DNA of 64,000 nucleotides. Source: Sphingomonas insulae. Lineage in GTDB: Bacteria; Pseudomonadota; Alphaproteobacteria; Sphingomonadales; Sphingomonadaceae. The stretch is taken from contig NZ_CP048422.1 in assembly GCF_010450875.1 (NCBI RefSeq), positions 737,001 to 801,000 on the forward strand. The letters run 5' to 3'. The notes beneath the pieces are model-generated. The model was given only the letters and a program-made list of their open reading frames with translations. It was not told the origin of the DNA and made no database searches. Position 1 is the stretch's first letter; each line of letters starts with the position of its first letter. This document shows, piece after piece, positions 36,561 to 46,960 of the stretch. The translations under genes were made by a program, and so were the position numbers.

Positions 36561-39500
36561 ATGACGACGATCACCTCCATGAAGCGCAAGGCAGTTCTGC
36601 TCGCCGCCGTCACGCCGTTCGCCGTCGCGCTGGCCTCGGGCCACGCTGCGGCGCAGACCACCCCGACGGCGCCCGCCGGCACGGCCGCGACGAATACGCC
36701 GACGCCGGGCGACGTCGAAATCCAGCAGCAGGCCACCGATGCGACGACCCCCGACGCGCAGGCGACGCCGGCGGCTCCGGCGGATCAGGGCGGCGATATC
36801 GTCGTCACCGGATCGCTGTTCCGTCGTACCGACACGGAAACGCCGTCGCCGGTCACCGTCCTCACCAGCGACACGCTTGCCAAGGCGGGCGTCACCACCA
36901 TTTCCGATGCGTTGCGGTCCGTGTCTGCCGACAGCGCCGGTTCGATCCCGACCGGTTTCCAGGGCGGCTTCTCCGCCGGCGGCTCCGCCGTGTCGCTGCG
37001 CGGCCTCGGTGTGTCGTCGACCCTGATCCTGATCGACGGCCTGCGCTCGGCCGCCTTCCCGATCAACGACGACGGCCACAACGCCTACACCGACCTCAAC
37101 TCGATCCCGTTCAGCGCGGTGGAGCGCGTCGAGGTGCTCAAGGACGGCGCCTCGTCGACCTATGGCGCGGACGCGATCGGCGGCGTGGTCAACGTCATTC
37201 TCAAGAAGCACTTCACCGGCGTGACCGGCACCGCCGAGGGCGGGATCAGCGAAAAGGGCTATGGCTCGCGCTATCGTGCCAACATGACCGCCGGCATCGG
37301 CGATTACGAGCGCCAGGGCTTCAACTTCTACGTCAACGGCGAATACCAGCGCGACGGCCGCATCTCGGGCCGGGACGTCGGCTTCCCCTTCAACACCACC
37401 GATCTGTCGTCGATCGGCCTGTCGGACAACAATGCCGCCGACAGCTCGCTGACGACGGCGACGACCAACGCGATCGTCGTGCGCGCCGGCCAGACCAACC
37501 CCAATGATCCGTTCACCGGGTCGGTCACCAATATCCCGAGCGGCACGTACACCAACGCGCAGGGTACCCAGTCGCCGTTCTACAATTTCCAGCTGCTCAA
37601 CGCGAACTGCCCGGGCGGCACCTTCACCTCGACCACCGGCGCCAACCGCGGCACCGGCTGCGCGCGTAATTTGACGAGCGATTACAGTCAGGTTCAGCCG
37701 CTGCAGGAGAAGTTCTCCTTTACCAGCCGGCTCAGCATCAAGATCAACGACGATATCGATGCCTATGTCCTCGGCAGCTATTCGCACAGCCAGGTCAACA
37801 TCATCTACCCGACCAGCTCGCCATCGGCGATCCGCCAGCGCCAGCCGTACGGTGCATCGCCGCTCACCGCGTCGAACAACCCCGGCATCGTCCTGCCGGT
37901 CTACATTTGCGGCGCGGGCACGAACTGCGCCACCGCTGCCGACCGCACGCTCAACCCGAACAATCCGTTCGCGGCGGAAGGCAATTCGGCCCGCATCTAC
38001 TACCTGTTCGGTGACATCCTGTCGGGGTCGAACCGCGGTAACGAGCTGATCCGCGGCGCGATCGGCTTCAACGGTCACTTCGGCGACGATTGGGACTGGC
38101 GCGTCGAGGCCGTGGGCGCCCGCGACAACCTGAAGATCGTGCAGTTCGGCACGCCCAGCATCGCCGGCCTGCGCCAGGCGGTGAACACCGGCGCCTATAA
38201 CTTCGTCAATCCGTCGCTGAACACCGAAGCGGCCCGCCAGCTCGTCGCGCCGGATATCGAGGCGCGGTCGTCGACCTCGCTGGCATCGCTTGACGCCTCG
38301 ATCAGCAAGGCGCTGGTCCAGCTGCCCGGCGGCCCGTTGCAGCTGGCGGTCGGCGGCCAGGTGCGTCGTGAGACGCTGAACAACCCGGGTACCAACCCGC
38401 AGTTGCTCAACTACAGCAACACCGCGGCCGCCTTTGGCGCGCACACGGTGTCGGCGGGCTATTTCGAGTTGAGCGCGCCGATCGTCGAGCAGTTCGAGGT
38501 CAATGCCTCGGGCCGCTACGATCACTATTCGGAAGGGTTCAGCCACTTCTCGCCAAAGATCGGTGCGAAGTTCACGCCGATCCGCGAACTGTCGGTCCGT
38601 GGAACCTATTCGCAGGGCTTCCGCGCACCGACCTTCGCCGAAAGCAACCCGCGCTCGAGCTATCCGGGCTTCGTCACCTATTCGCCGCCCGCATCGTTCA
38701 TCGCGCAGCATGGCGGCGCCAACAGCGGCAACCCGTACATCCTGCCGTACAGCGTCGGTGGCGGCTTCTCGGGTAACCCGGATCTGAAGCCGGAAACGTC
38801 GCGCAGCTTCACCGGCGGCCTGGTGTTCGCACCCTCGCGCGTGTTCAGCCTCACCGTCGACTATTACAACGTCAAGAAGTCGGACGTGATCGTCGCCGGT
38901 CCGAATGCCGGCGATGCCCGCGCGGCCTATTATTCGCAGACCAACCTGGCCGCGGCGACGGCGGCGGTGGCGGCGATCCCGGGCTATTCGGTCGGTGCGG
39001 TCGACGCGATCGATCCGCTGTTCCCGAACGCACTGCCCCGCGTGCTCGTCATCAACGGCCCGTACGTCAACGCCGGCTATTTCAAGACGCAGGGTATCGA
39101 CTATTCGGCCACCGTCGCGTTGCCGATCCAGGACGGCATCAAGTTCACCAGCCGGCTGGACGTGACGCAGGTGCTCAAGTTCAACGTCGACTTCGGCGAC
39201 GGCGTCGTCCGCAAATATGTCGGTACGCTCGGGCCGTACGAACTGTCGTCGGGTGCAGGCACGCCCAAGTGGCGCGGCAACTGGCAGAATACGCTGGAAC
39301 TCGGCCCGCTCTCGTTGACGGCGACCGCATACTATGTGTCGAAGATCCGGCAGGTGGCGGCGGACGAGGAATCGCCGGTCAACGGCGCCATCGACCTGTC
39401 GTGCGCCGGTGCGGCGGGCAGCCTGTACACCTATCCGAACGCCGATGCGCAGCAGAAGTTCTGTAACGTCCGCCGCTTCATCTATGCGGATCTGAACGCG

Positions 39501-39671
39501 ACGGTGCGGGTGAACGACGACTTCTCGTTCTTCGTCAACGTCGGCAACTTCACCAACGAAAAGGCGCCGCTGGCCCAGTCGTCCTACTCGGGCGTCAACT
39601 ATCTGCCGAGCTGGCATTATGCCGGTGTGGTCGGTCGTACCTTCCGCGCGGGCGCCAGCTTCAGCTTCTGA
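36561..39671 (+). CDS. TonB-dependent outer-membrane receptor
   Basis: A 1036-residue outer-membrane gated channel. It has a signal peptide to about residue 32 (ends HAAAQ), a Thr/Pro/Ala-rich spacer, a TonB-box-like GGDIVVTGS near residue 77, and the plug domain with TLAKAGVTTISDALRSV, VSLRGLGVSSTLILIDGLR and VERVEVLKDGASSTYGADAIGGVVNVILKK-type sequence near 195-225 (longer motif spans those positions). The beta-barrel ends with aromatic FRAGASFSF. It resembles sphingomonad receptors for plant-derived or siderophore substrates; the ligand is unknown. The start has a GAGGGAA site. A strong terminator follows. Confidence 0.95.
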   Translation: MTTITSMKRKAVLLAAVTPFAVALASGHAAAQTTPTAPAGTAATNTPTPGDVEIQQQATDATTPDAQATPAAPADQGGDIVVTGSLFRRTDTETPSPVTVLTSDTLAKAGVTTISDALRSVSADSAGSIPTGFQGGFSAGGSAVSLRGLGVSSTLILIDGLRSAAFPINDDGHNAYTDLNSIPFSAVERVEVLKDGASSTYGADAIGGVVNVILKKHFTGVTGTAEGGISEKGYGSRYRANMTAGIGDYERQGFNFYVNGEYQRDGRISGRDVGFPFNTTDLSSIGLSDNNAADSSLTTATTNAIVVRAGQTNPNDPFTGSVTNIPSGTYTNAQGTQSPFYNFQLLNANCPGGTFTSTTGANRGTGCARNLTSDYSQVQPLQEKFSFTSRLSIKINDDIDAYVLGSYSHSQVNIIYPTSSPSAIRQRQPYGASPLTASNNPGIVLPVYICGAGTNCATAADRTLNPNNPFAAEGNSARIYYLFGDILSGSNRGNELIRGAIGFNGHFGDDWDWRVEAVGARDNLKIVQFGTPSIAGLRQAVNTGAYNFVNPSLNTEAARQLVAPDIEARSSTSLASLDASISKALVQLPGGPLQLAVGGQVRRETLNNPGTNPQLLNYSNTAAAFGAHTVSAGYFELSAPIVEQFEVNASGRYDHYSEGFSHFSPKIGAKFTPIRELSVRGTYSQGFRAPTFAESNPRSSYPGFVTYSPPASFIAQHGGANSGNPYILPYSVGGGFSGNPDLKPETSRSFTGGLVFAPSRVFSLTVDYYNVKKSDVIVAGPNAGDARAAYYSQTNLAAATAAVAAIPGYSVGAVDAIDPLFPNALPRVLVINGPYVNAGYFKTQGIDYSATVALPIQDGIKFTSRLDVTQVLKFNVDFGDGVVRKYVGTLGPYELSSGAGTPKWRGNWQNTLELGPLSLTATAYYVSKIRQVAADEESPVNGAIDLSCAGAAGSLYTYPNADAQQKFCNVRRFIYADLNATVRVNDDFSFFVNVGNFTNEKAPLAQSSYSGVNYLPSWHYAGVVGRTFRAGASFSF

Positions 39672-39693
39672 CCTGTTCGCCGGTTCAAGCAAG

Positions 39694-39724
39694 AGGGGCG
39701 GCTCCGCGAGGAGCCGCCCCTTTC
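39694..39724 (+). terminator. Strong terminator after the receptor gene
   Basis: A perfect 12-bp stem, AGGGGCGGCTCC (39694-39705) and GGAGCCGCCCCT (39710-39721), with a GCGA tetraloop and a following TTTCG. It separates the receptor gene from the convergent clpB and could serve both. Confidence 0.85.
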
Positions 39725-39747
39725 GTGTGTCGCCTAAAGGCGGGCCA

Positions 39748-42327
39748 TCAAGCGACGGCCAGCGCCAGCTTCCCGTCGCCCTCGTCGACCTGCACCGTCG
39801 CGCCGTCCTTCACCTCGCCGCGCAGGATCAGGTCCGCCAGCGGGTCCTGCAGGTACCGCTGCACCGCGCGCTTCAACGGCCGCGCGCCATACACCGGGTC
39901 GTAGCCGACCCGTCCCAGCCACGCCCGCGCCGCATCGGTCAGCTCCAGCGTCACCTTGCGGTCGGCGAGCAGCCTGCCGACGCGCGCCACCTGGATGTCG
40001 ACGATCGGCGCCATGTGCGCCTGGCCGAGCCGGTGGAACAGGATCACCTCGTCCAGCCGGTTGAGGAATTCGGGGCGGAAATGCCCGCGCACGATTTCCA
40101 TCACCTGCGGCTCGACCGCCTCGACGCTCTGCCCGTCCTCCAGGTTCGCGAGATATTGCGAACCGAGGTTCGAGGTCAGGATGATCAGCGTGTTGCTGAA
40201 ATCCACCGTCCGGCCCTGTCCATCGGTCAGGCGGCCGTCGTCGAGCACCTGCAGCAGGACGTTGAACACATCGCTGTGCGCCTTTTCGACCTCGTCGAAC
40301 AGCACGACCTGATAGGGCCGGCGCCGAACCGCCTCGGTCAACACGCCGCCTTCCTCATAGCCGACATAGCCCGGAGGGGCGCCGATCAGCCGCGCGACCG
40401 CATGCTTCTCCATGAACTCGCTCATGTCGATGCGCACCATCGCATTGGGATCGTCGAACAGGAACTCGGCCAGCGCCTTGGTCAATTCGGTCTTGCCGAC
40501 GCCGGTCGGCCCCAGGAACAGGAACGATCCCAGCGGCCGGTTCGGGTCCTGCAACCCCGCGCGTGCCCGACGGACCGCGGTGGACACGGCGCGGACCGCA
40601 TCGGACTGGCCGATGACGCGCTTGCCGATCACCTCTTCCATGCGCAGTAGCTTGTCGCGTTCGCCCGCCAGCATCCGTTCGACCGGAATGCCGGTCCAGC
40701 GGCTGACGACGCCGGCGATATCGTCGGCGGTGACCTCCTCGCGCAGCATCGCGCCCTTGGTGACGCTCTGCGCCTCGGCGAGCTGCTTCTCCAGCGCGGG
40801 AATGCGGCCGTAGGACAATTCGCCTGCCTTGGCGAGGTCGCCGGCACGCTGTGCCTGCTCCAGTTCCAGCCGGGCGCCGTCCAGCTGTTCCTTCAACTTC
40901 GCCTCGCCGGCGATCTTGTCCTTCTCCGCCTGCCAGCGCTGCGTCAGTTCGGCGGATTGCTGTTCGAGGTTGGCGAGTTCCTCCTCCAGCGTCTCGAACC
41001 GGTCGCGCGATGCCTCGTCGGTTTCGCGGCGCAGGCCCTCGCGCTCGATCTTGAGGCGCAGGATGCGCCGGTCGAGCGTCTCGATCTCCTCGGGCTTGCT
41101 CTCGACCTCCATGCGGATGCGGCTGGCGGCCTCGTCCATCAGGTCGATCGCCTTGTCGGGCAGGAACCGGTCGGTGATGTAGCGGTTCGACAGCGTCGCC
41201 GCCGACACCAATGCTCCGTCGGTGATCCGCACGCCGTGGTGCAGTTCGTATTTCTCCTTCAGCCCGCGCAGGATGCTGATCGTGTCCTCGACCGTCGGCT
41301 CGCCGACGAACACCGGCTGGAAGCGCCGCTGCAACGCCGGGTCCTTCTCGACATATTTGCGATATTCATCGAGCGTCGTCGCGCCGACGCAATGCAGCTC
41401 GCCGCGCGCCAGCGCCGGTTTCAGCAGGTTGCCGGCATCCATCGCGCCCTCGGATTTCCCTGCCCCGATCAGCTGGTGCATCTCGTCGATGAACAGGACG
41501 ATGTCGCCCTCCGCGGCCTTCACCTCGTCGAGCACGCCCTTCAGCCGCTCCTCGAATTCGCCGCGATACTTCGCCCCCGCGATCAGCGCGCCCATGTCGA
41601 GCGACATCAGCGTGCGTCCTTTCAACGTATCGGGCACGTCGCCGTTCGCGATGCGCAGCGCCAGCCCCTCGGCGATCGCGGTCTTGCCGACGCCGGGTTC
41701 GCCGATCAGCGCCGGGTTGTTCTTGGTGCGTCGCGCGAGAATCTGGATCGTCCGGCGGATCTCCTCGTCGCGGCCGATTACCGGGTCCAGCTTGCCGTCG
41801 CGCGCCGCCTGCGTCAGGTCGCGCGCGAACTTCTTCAGCGCGTCGTAGCGGTCCTCGGCACTGGCGGTGTCGGCAGTGCGTCCGCCGCGCAAGTCGTTGA
41901 TCGCCGTATTGAGTCCGTCGGCCGTGACGTTCGCCGCCTTCAGCGCCTTGCCCGCCGCCGTGGTCGGCGACAGCGCGAGCGCCAGCAGCAGCCGTTCGAC
42001 GGTGACGAAGCTGTCGCCCGCCTTCGCCGCGACCTGTTCCGCCTGGTCGAGCACGCGCACGGTGTCGTTGTCGAGGCCCGGCGTCGCCTGCGCACCCGAT
42101 CCCGACACCGCCGGAATGCGGGCGAGCGCCGCGTCGGTGTCGGCGACGGCGCGCCTGGCATCGCCGCCCGCGGCCTGGATCAGGCCCGCCGCCATGCCCT
42201 GCTCGTCTTCCAGCAAGGCCTTCAGGATATGCTCCGGCGCGATCCGCTGGTGGTTCATGCGGATCGCCACGGTCTGCGCCGATTGCAGGAAGCCCTTGGC
42301 GCGGTCGGTGAATTTATCGAGGTTCAT
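39748..42327 (-). CDS. clpB: ATP-dependent disaggregase ClpB
   Basis: Hexameric AAA+ chaperone that rescues aggregated proteins with DnaK. The 859-residue protein has the N-domain ([20 protein letters not shown]), the first AAA domain with Walker [10 protein letters not shown] near residue 203 and Walker [11 protein letters not shown], the coiled middle domain near 400-520 (ERLLL-type heptads around [16 protein letters not shown]), and the second AAA domain with [10 protein letters not shown] near 605 and a [11 protein letters not shown]alker B. The ATG at 42327 is standard. A promoter-like region with an inverted repeat lies just upstream. Confidence 0.97.
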   Translation of the reverse strand: MNLDKFTDRAKGFLQSAQTVAIRMNHQRIAPEHILKALLEDEQGMAAGLIQAAGGDARRAVADTDAALARIPAVSGSGAQATPGLDNDTVRVLDQAEQVAAKAGDSFVTVERLLLALALSPTTAAGKALKAANVTADGLNTAINDLRGGRTADTASAEDRYDALKKFARDLTQAARDGKLDPVIGRDEEIRRTIQILARRTKNNPALIGEPGVGKTAIAEGLALRIANGDVPDTLKGRTLMSLDMGALIAGAKYRGEFEERLKGVLDEVKAAEGDIVLFIDEMHQLIGAGKSEGAMDAGNLLKPALARGELHCVGATTLDEYRKYVEKDPALQRRFQPVFVGEPTVEDTISILRGLKEKYELHHGVRITDGALVSAATLSNRYITDRFLPDKAIDLMDEAASRIRMEVESKPEEIETLDRRILRLKIEREGLRRETDEASRDRFETLEEELANLEQQSAELTQRWQAEKDKIAGEAKLKEQLDGARLELEQAQRAGDLAKAGELSYGRIPALEKQLAEAQSVTKGAMLREEVTADDIAGVVSRWTGIPVERMLAGERDKLLRMEEVIGKRVIGQSDAVRAVSTAVRRARAGLQDPNRPLGSFLFLGPTGVGKTELTKALAEFLFDDPNAMVRIDMSEFMEKHAVARLIGAPPGYVGYEEGGVLTEAVRRRPYQVVLFDEVEKAHSDVFNVLLQVLDDGRLTDGQGRTVDFSNTLIILTSNLGSQYLANLEDGQSVEAVEPQVMEIVRGHFRPEFLNRLDEVILFHRLGQAHMAPIVDIQVARVGRLLADRKVTLELTDAARAWLGRVGYDPVYGARPLKRAVQRYLQDPLADLILRGEVKDGATVQVDEGDGKLALAVA

Positions 42328-42352
42328 AGTCGCCCCTAATCTGTCTTGCCGG

Positions 42353-42381
42353 AATGTAGTGTTGCTATTGTGCAACACAAG
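42353..42381 (-). promoter_or_regulatory. clpB: Promoter-like region with inverted repeat upstream of clpB
   Basis: On the minus strand TTGTGT-N16-TACATT ends 26 bases before the clpB start; reading it as CTTGTG-N16-CTACATT gives only a poor match to heat-shock (RpoH) promoters. Between the two elements lies a perfect inverted repeat, GTGTTGC-N6-GCAACAC (42359-42378). This is where an operator would block RNA polymerase. The elements are seen; their function is inferred. Confidence 0.4.
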
Positions 42382-42512
42382 TGTCGTGCAGGCATCGGTC
42401 GCGCATCGCCGCTGCGCGACGGTAAATTCATCCCGGTCGCTTGCCTCCGGTATCTCCACTGTTATGGTCAGGCAGTACAGTCGTTCAAGTCTACCGGGGA
42501 ATATCCACAGTC

Positions 42513-45350
42513 ATGACGAAGCTTCTCGCGCTCGCCGGCGTCGCATCGATCGCGCTCGTCGCGCCTCTCCACGCCCAGACCACCCGGCCGGTTCCGGTCA
42601 AGGCGGCGCCGGTCGCGGCCCTCGTCAAGGCGGTGGACATTCCCTATCAGCAATTCACCCTCGCCAACGGCCTGCGCGTCGTCGTCCACACCGATCGCAA
42701 GGCGCCGGTCGTCGCGGTCAGCGTCTGGTACGACGTCGGGTCGAAGCACGAACCCAAGGGCTCGACCGGCTTTGCGCACCTGTTCGAACATCTGATGTTC
42801 AACGGGTCGGAAAACGCGCCCGGCGACTTTTTCGCGCCGCTGAAGCAGGTCGGCGCGACCGATTTCAACGGCACCACCTATTTCGACCGTACCAATTATT
42901 TCGAGACGGTGCCGACCGCCGCGCTGAGCCGCGCCCTGTTCCTCGAATCGGACCGCATGGGCTATCTGCTCGGTGCGATCACGCAGGGCGTGCTCGACGA
43001 ACAGCGCGGCGTCGTCCAGAACGAGAAGCGGCAGGGCGACAACCAGCCCTACGGCCTCGTCGGCTATGCGGTGACCGAAGGGCTGTTCCCCGCCACCCAC
43101 CCCTATGGCCATGACACGATCGGATCGATGGCCGATCTGGACGCCGCCAGCCTCGACACGGTCAAGACCTGGTTCCGCAGCCATTACGGCCCCAACAACG
43201 CCGTGCTGGTCCTTGCCGGCGACGTCGACGTCGCCTCCGCGCGCCCGCTGGTCGAGAAGTATTTCGGCCCGATCAAGGCCGGGCCGAAGAGCGAATTGCC
43301 GGCCGCGCCGGTGGTGACGCTGCCCGCCGCGCAGACGGTAACGCTGAAGGATCGCGTCGCCGCGACCATGGTCAGCCGCAATTGGGCGGTCCCCGGCCTG
43401 AACGACAAGGATGCCGCCCCGCTGGAGGTCGCCGCCGGCGTCCTTGGCGGCATGGCCTCGTCGCGCTTCACCAACGAACTGGTGCGCAAGGAAAAGCTGT
43501 TCACGCAGGTTTCCGCCGACAACAGCGCGTTTGCGCAGGTCGGTACGTTCAGCATTACCGGGCTGGTGCGTCCGGGCGTCGATGCCGCGCTGGCGGCGAA
43601 GCGGCTGGATGAGGTGACCGCGGAATTCCTTCGCACCGGCCCGACCGCGGACGAGGTGTCGCGCTTCGTGACTACCCGCGTCGCCGGCCGCGTGCGCGGT
43701 CTGGAAGCGGTCGGCGGCTTCGGCGGCAAGGCGGTCGCCCTGGCGGAAGGGGCGCTCTATTCGAACGATCCCGGCTTCTACAAGAAACAGCTCGCCGACC
43801 TTGCCGCACAGACGCCGGCCAGTGTCAAGGCCGCGGCGGACACGTGGCTGGCCCGCCCGGTCCTCGCGGTGAACGTCGTCGCCGGCGCGCGCGAGGGTTA
43901 TCAGGAAGCGCAGGTCCCACCCAAGAAGGATGTCACCGCCGCTCCGGAACAGGCGGTGAAGGGAACGCGCGGCGCGATCCCGGCGGTCGGCCCGGTCACC
44001 GCGCTCACTTTCCCCAAGGTCGAACGCAGCCGCCTCGCGAACGGTATCGAGCTGGTCTATGCGCGGCGCAGCGCGGTACCGGTGACGCAGGCGGTGCTCA
44101 GCTTCGATGCCGGCTATGCCGCCGATGTCGCGGGCAGGCTCGGTACGCAGCAGACGGCGCTGATGATGCTCGACGAAGGCACCGAGCATTACGACGTCAA
44201 CGCGCTGGCCGAGGCGCGCGAACGGCTCGGCATGCAGCTCAGTGCCAACAACAGCAACGACCGCAGCACGCTGTCGATGGGCGTCCCCTCCGCCAATCTG
44301 GGCGGGGCGCTCGATCTGTTCGCCGAGGTCGCGCGTCGCCCGGCCTATGCCGATGCCGAGGTCGCCCGCTTCAAGGCGCAGCAGGTCGCGCAGATCCAGC
44401 AGGAGCTGACCAACCCCAACGCGCTGGCGCAGCGGATGGCGACGCGCATCCTTGCCGCGGGCTCGCCTTATGAAAAGGCGCAGGGCAGCGGCGATCCGGT
44501 GGCGGTCGCCGGCCTGACCCCGGCCGACCTGCGCGCATTTCAGCAGGCGTGGTTCCGCCCCGAAAAGGCCAAGATCTTCGTCGTCTCCGATCGCCCGCTT
44601 GCCGAGGTGAAGGCGGCGCTCGATGCGCGGTTCGGCGACTGGAAGGGGATGGGCGCGGCCGGCACCAAGACGTTCGGCGGCGCACCCGCGGCGCTCAAGC
44701 CGGCGATCGTGCTGGTCGATCGTCCCGACAGCCCGCAGTCGATCGTCATCGGCGGGCAGCGCACCGGGCTGAAGGGCACCGACGACCTGCTGGTGCTCAA
44801 CACCGTGAACGACGCGCTGGGCGGCAGCTTCCTCAGCCGCATCAACATGGACCTGCGCGAAGAAAAGCACTGGTCCTATGGCGCCGGCGGCCGGTTCCAG
44901 GCATCCGAATTCGCGGCGCCCTATCTGATGTCGGCGGGTGTGCAGGCCGACAAGACCGGGCCATCGCTCGCATCGGCGCGGGACGATATCGCCCAGTTCG
45001 TCACCACCAGGCCGATGACCGAGACCGAATTCGGCCTGGCGATCAACGGTGCGATGCTCCAGCTGCCCGGCCAGTTCGAAACCTCGCAGGCGGTGCTCGG
45101 CGCGATGCAGGCCAACGACCTGTTCAAGCGACCCGACGATTATTATGCGACGATCACGACGCGGTACCGCGCGATGACGTTGCCGGAGCTGCGAACCGCC
45201 GTGGCGCGGACGATCGATCCTGCCAGGATGACCTGGGTCGTGGTCGGCGACGCGGCCAAGGTGAAGCCGCAGCTTGACACGCTCGGCCTGCCGGTCGAGG
45301 TCGTGCCGGCAAGCGCGGTCGCCGGTGGCGCCGCAACCGCAGCGAAATAA
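42513..45350 (+). CDS. Two-domain M16 (insulinase-like) zinc metallopeptidase, secreted
   Basis: A 945-residue protein with a signal peptide (MTKLLALAGVASIALVAPLH, cleavage near residue 22). The first M16 domain has the inverted zinc motif HLFEH near residue 90 and the third ligand region in LDEQRGVVQNEKRQ about 75 residues later, so this half should be catalytic. The second M16 domain (from about residue 505) lacks the HxxEH motif (GTEHYDVNALAE instead) and is probably the inactive partner that closes the chamber. It likely degrades peptides in the periplasm. A 99-codon gene follows 11 bases later. Confidence 0.92.
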   Translation: MTKLLALAGVASIALVAPLHAQTTRPVPVKAAPVAALVKAVDIPYQQFTLANGLRVVVHTDRKAPVVAVSVWYDVGSKHEPKGSTGFAHLFEHLMFNGSENAPGDFFAPLKQVGATDFNGTTYFDRTNYFETVPTAALSRALFLESDRMGYLLGAITQGVLDEQRGVVQNEKRQGDNQPYGLVGYAVTEGLFPATHPYGHDTIGSMADLDAASLDTVKTWFRSHYGPNNAVLVLAGDVDVASARPLVEKYFGPIKAGPKSELPAAPVVTLPAAQTVTLKDRVAATMVSRNWAVPGLNDKDAAPLEVAAGVLGGMASSRFTNELVRKEKLFTQVSADNSAFAQVGTFSITGLVRPGVDAALAAKRLDEVTAEFLRTGPTADEVSRFVTTRVAGRVRGLEAVGGFGGKAVALAEGALYSNDPGFYKKQLADLAAQTPASVKAAADTWLARPVLAVNVVAGAREGYQEAQVPPKKDVTAAPEQAVKGTRGAIPAVGPVTALTFPKVERSRLANGIELVYARRSAVPVTQAVLSFDAGYAADVAGRLGTQQTALMMLDEGTEHYDVNALAEARERLGMQLSANNSNDRSTLSMGVPSANLGGALDLFAEVARRPAYADAEVARFKAQQVAQIQQELTNPNALAQRMATRILAAGSPYEKAQGSGDPVAVAGLTPADLRAFQQAWFRPEKAKIFVVSDRPLAEVKAALDARFGDWKGMGAAGTKTFGGAPAALKPAIVLVDRPDSPQSIVIGGQRTGLKGTDDLLVLNTVNDALGGSFLSRINMDLREEKHWSYGAGGRFQASEFAAPYLMSAGVQADKTGPSLASARDDIAQFVTTRPMTETEFGLAINGAMLQLPGQFETSQAVLGAMQANDLFKRPDDYYATITTRYRAMTLPELRTAVARTIDPARMTWVVVGDAAKVKPQLDTLGLPVEVVPASAVAGGAATAAK

Positions 45351-45361
45351 GGAGAGTATCG

Positions 45362-45661
45362 ATGGCCGACGTGGATGGCAGCTGGGATTGCACCGTGAAA
45401 TCGCCGCTCGGCGATCAGAATCTGACGCTGACCGTGAACAGCGACGGGTCGGCCTTCACCGGCACCGCATCGGGCGCGATGGGGTCCAGCGACGTGACCG
45501 GCGAAGTGTCGGGCAACACGATCACCTGGAAGCAGCAGATGACCGTGCCGATGCCGATGACGCTCGATTGCGAGGCCACGGCAGAGGGCGACACGCTGAC
45601 CGGCACGGTCGGTGCGGGCGCGTTCGGCAGCTTCCCGCTCTCGGGCAAGCGCACCGGCTGA
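45362..45661 (+). CDS. Small beta-rich protein of unknown function
   Basis: A 99-residue acidic protein with no signal peptide and alternating strand-like segments: GSWDCTVKSPLGDQNLTLTV, SAFTGTASGAMGSSDVTGEV and DTLTGTVGAGAFGSFPLSGK. The pattern suggests a small beta-barrel or sandwich, similar to short lipocalin-like domains of unknown function; no named family is certain. It sits 11 bases after the M16 peptidase and is followed by a terminator, so the two are likely one transcript. Confidence 0.75.
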   Translation: MADVDGSWDCTVKSPLGDQNLTLTVNSDGSAFTGTASGAMGSSDVTGEVSGNTITWKQQMTVPMPMTLDCEATAEGDTLTGTVGAGAFGSFPLSGKRTG

Positions 45662-45711
45662 TCGTCCGTATCGCGGGGACCCGAATTCCCCGTATCCGGA
45701 ACTGTCACGAC

Positions 45712-45746
45712 GACGGCCCGCTCCCGATCAGGGGGCGGGCCGTTTC
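45712..45746 (+). terminator. Terminator after the M16 peptidase unit
   Basis: ACGGCCCGC (45713-45721) pairs with GCGGGCCGT (45735-45743) and the stem extends inward through CTCCC/GGGGG; TTTCG follows. It lies about 50 bases after the stop at 45661. The remaining bases to the purK stop at 45905 hold nothing I recognise. Confidence 0.7.
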
Positions 45747-45904
45747 GTATGATATGCCGTGCGGTATGCGGGACGGCGGTCTTGGCGACGATCGACAGGC
45801 ATGGCGTGATCCGGTTGCCGGTCCGCCGTCAGCGCGATGAGGTTCCGTTAGAACTGTCGTCCAACTTCGCGCTCACGCATCGACGCCCGCACCGGCGCGC
45901 GCCG

Positions 45905-46960
45905 TCACCGGACGATACGCGTGACATGCCCCATCTTGCGCCCCGGCCGTGCGGTCCCCTTGCCGTACAGGTGCAGGTGCGCGCCGGGCTCGCCCAGCAC
46001 CGGCATCCAGTCGTCCGCACCGATCAGGTTCTCCAGCGTCACCGATCGTCCGGTCAGCGCGGTACTGCCCAGCGGCAGGCCGCAGATCGCGCGGATGTGG
46101 TTTTCGAACTGCGACGTGTCCGCGCCTTCGATCGTCCAATGCCCCGAATTGTGGACGCGCGGCGCCATTTCGTTGAACACCGGGCCATCGGCGGTGGCGA
46201 AGAACTCGCAGGCCAGCACACCGACATAGTCCAGCTCGGCGGCGATCCGGCAGGCGAGCGCCGTCGCCTCTTCCGCCTGGTCCAGGATGTCGGCCGGGGC
46301 GGGCACGCTGGATGTGCGCAGGATCGCATCGACATGGACATTGTGCGGCGGATCGTAGCGCACCGTCGCGCCGTCCTGGCCGCGCGCGATCAGGATTGAG
46401 AATTCATAGTCGAAGGTGACGAACGCCTCCAGCACGGCGGGGCCGCCGATCGCCTCCCACGCCGCATCCGCATCGGCGGGCGTGTGCAGCCGCACCTGCC
46501 CCTTGCCGTCGTAGCCGAAGCGCGCGGTCTTCAGCACCGCCGGCGTGCCGACATGGACCAGCGCCGCCGCCAGCGATTCGCGGCTGTCCACCGCCGCCCA
46601 TCGGGCCGGTCGTCCACCGACCCGCTCGACGAAGCGCTTTTCCGCGATCCGCTCCTGCGCCGCCGCCAGGGCGCGCGGATGCGGGTGGACCGGCACCCGC
46701 TCGGCCAGCCATTCGACCGGCGCCAGCGCGATATTCTCAAATTCGTAAGTCACGACGTCGCACGATGCGGCAAAATCGGCGAGGACGATGCGATTGTGGT
46801 AATCCGCCCGCGTCAGGCTCGACGCGGTCTGCGCCGCGACGCTTTCGCGATCGGGCGCGAGGACATGCGTGCGATACCCTAGCTGCGCCGCCGCCACGCC
46901 GAGCATGCGGCCCAGCTGCCCGCCGCCCAGGATGCCGATCGTGCTGCCCGGCGCCAGCAT
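45905..46960 (-). CDS. purK: 5-(carboxyamino)imidazole ribonucleotide synthase
   Basis: ATP-grasp enzyme that makes N5-CAIR from AIR and bicarbonate in purine synthesis. The 351-residue protein has an N-terminal GILGGGQLGRMLG near residue 8, DVVTYEFENI near 68, the ATP-binding VLKTARFGYDGKGQ near 142, and EMAPRVHNSGHWT near 255. The start is fixed by the TGATG overlap with purE. The final residues RKMGHVT are a normal PurK end. Only purE and purK are clustered here; purD is at 33 kb. Confidence 0.95.
   Translation of the reverse strand: MLAPGSTIGILGGGQLGRMLGVAAAQLGYRTHVLAPDRESVAAQTASSLTRADYHNRIVLADFAASCDVVTYEFENIALAPVEWLAERVPVHPHPRALAAAQERIAEKRFVERVGGRPARWAAVDSRESLAAALVHVGTPAVLKTARFGYDGKGQVRLHTPADADAAWEAIGGPAVLEAFVTFDYEFSILIARGQDGATVRYDPPHNVHVDAILRTSSVPAPADILDQAEEATALACRIAAELDYVGVLACEFFATADGPVFNEMAPRVHNSGHWTIEGADTSQFENHIRAICGLPLGSTALTGRSVTLENLIGADDWMPVLGEPGAHLHLYGKGTARPGRKMGHVTRIVR

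Noticed and set aside
36450..39692. Long open frame on the minus strand, over 1000 codons, opposite the TonB-dependent receptor
   Set aside because: Composition is that of an antisense shadow (arginine-, valine- and aspartate-rich, no domains). The plus-strand receptor is a textbook family member, and high GC with G/C third positions leaves the opposite frame open.
42468..44870. 800-codon minus-strand frame opposite the M16 peptidase
   Set aside because: Same shadow effect; no recognisable motif, while the plus strand has HxxEH and a signal peptide.
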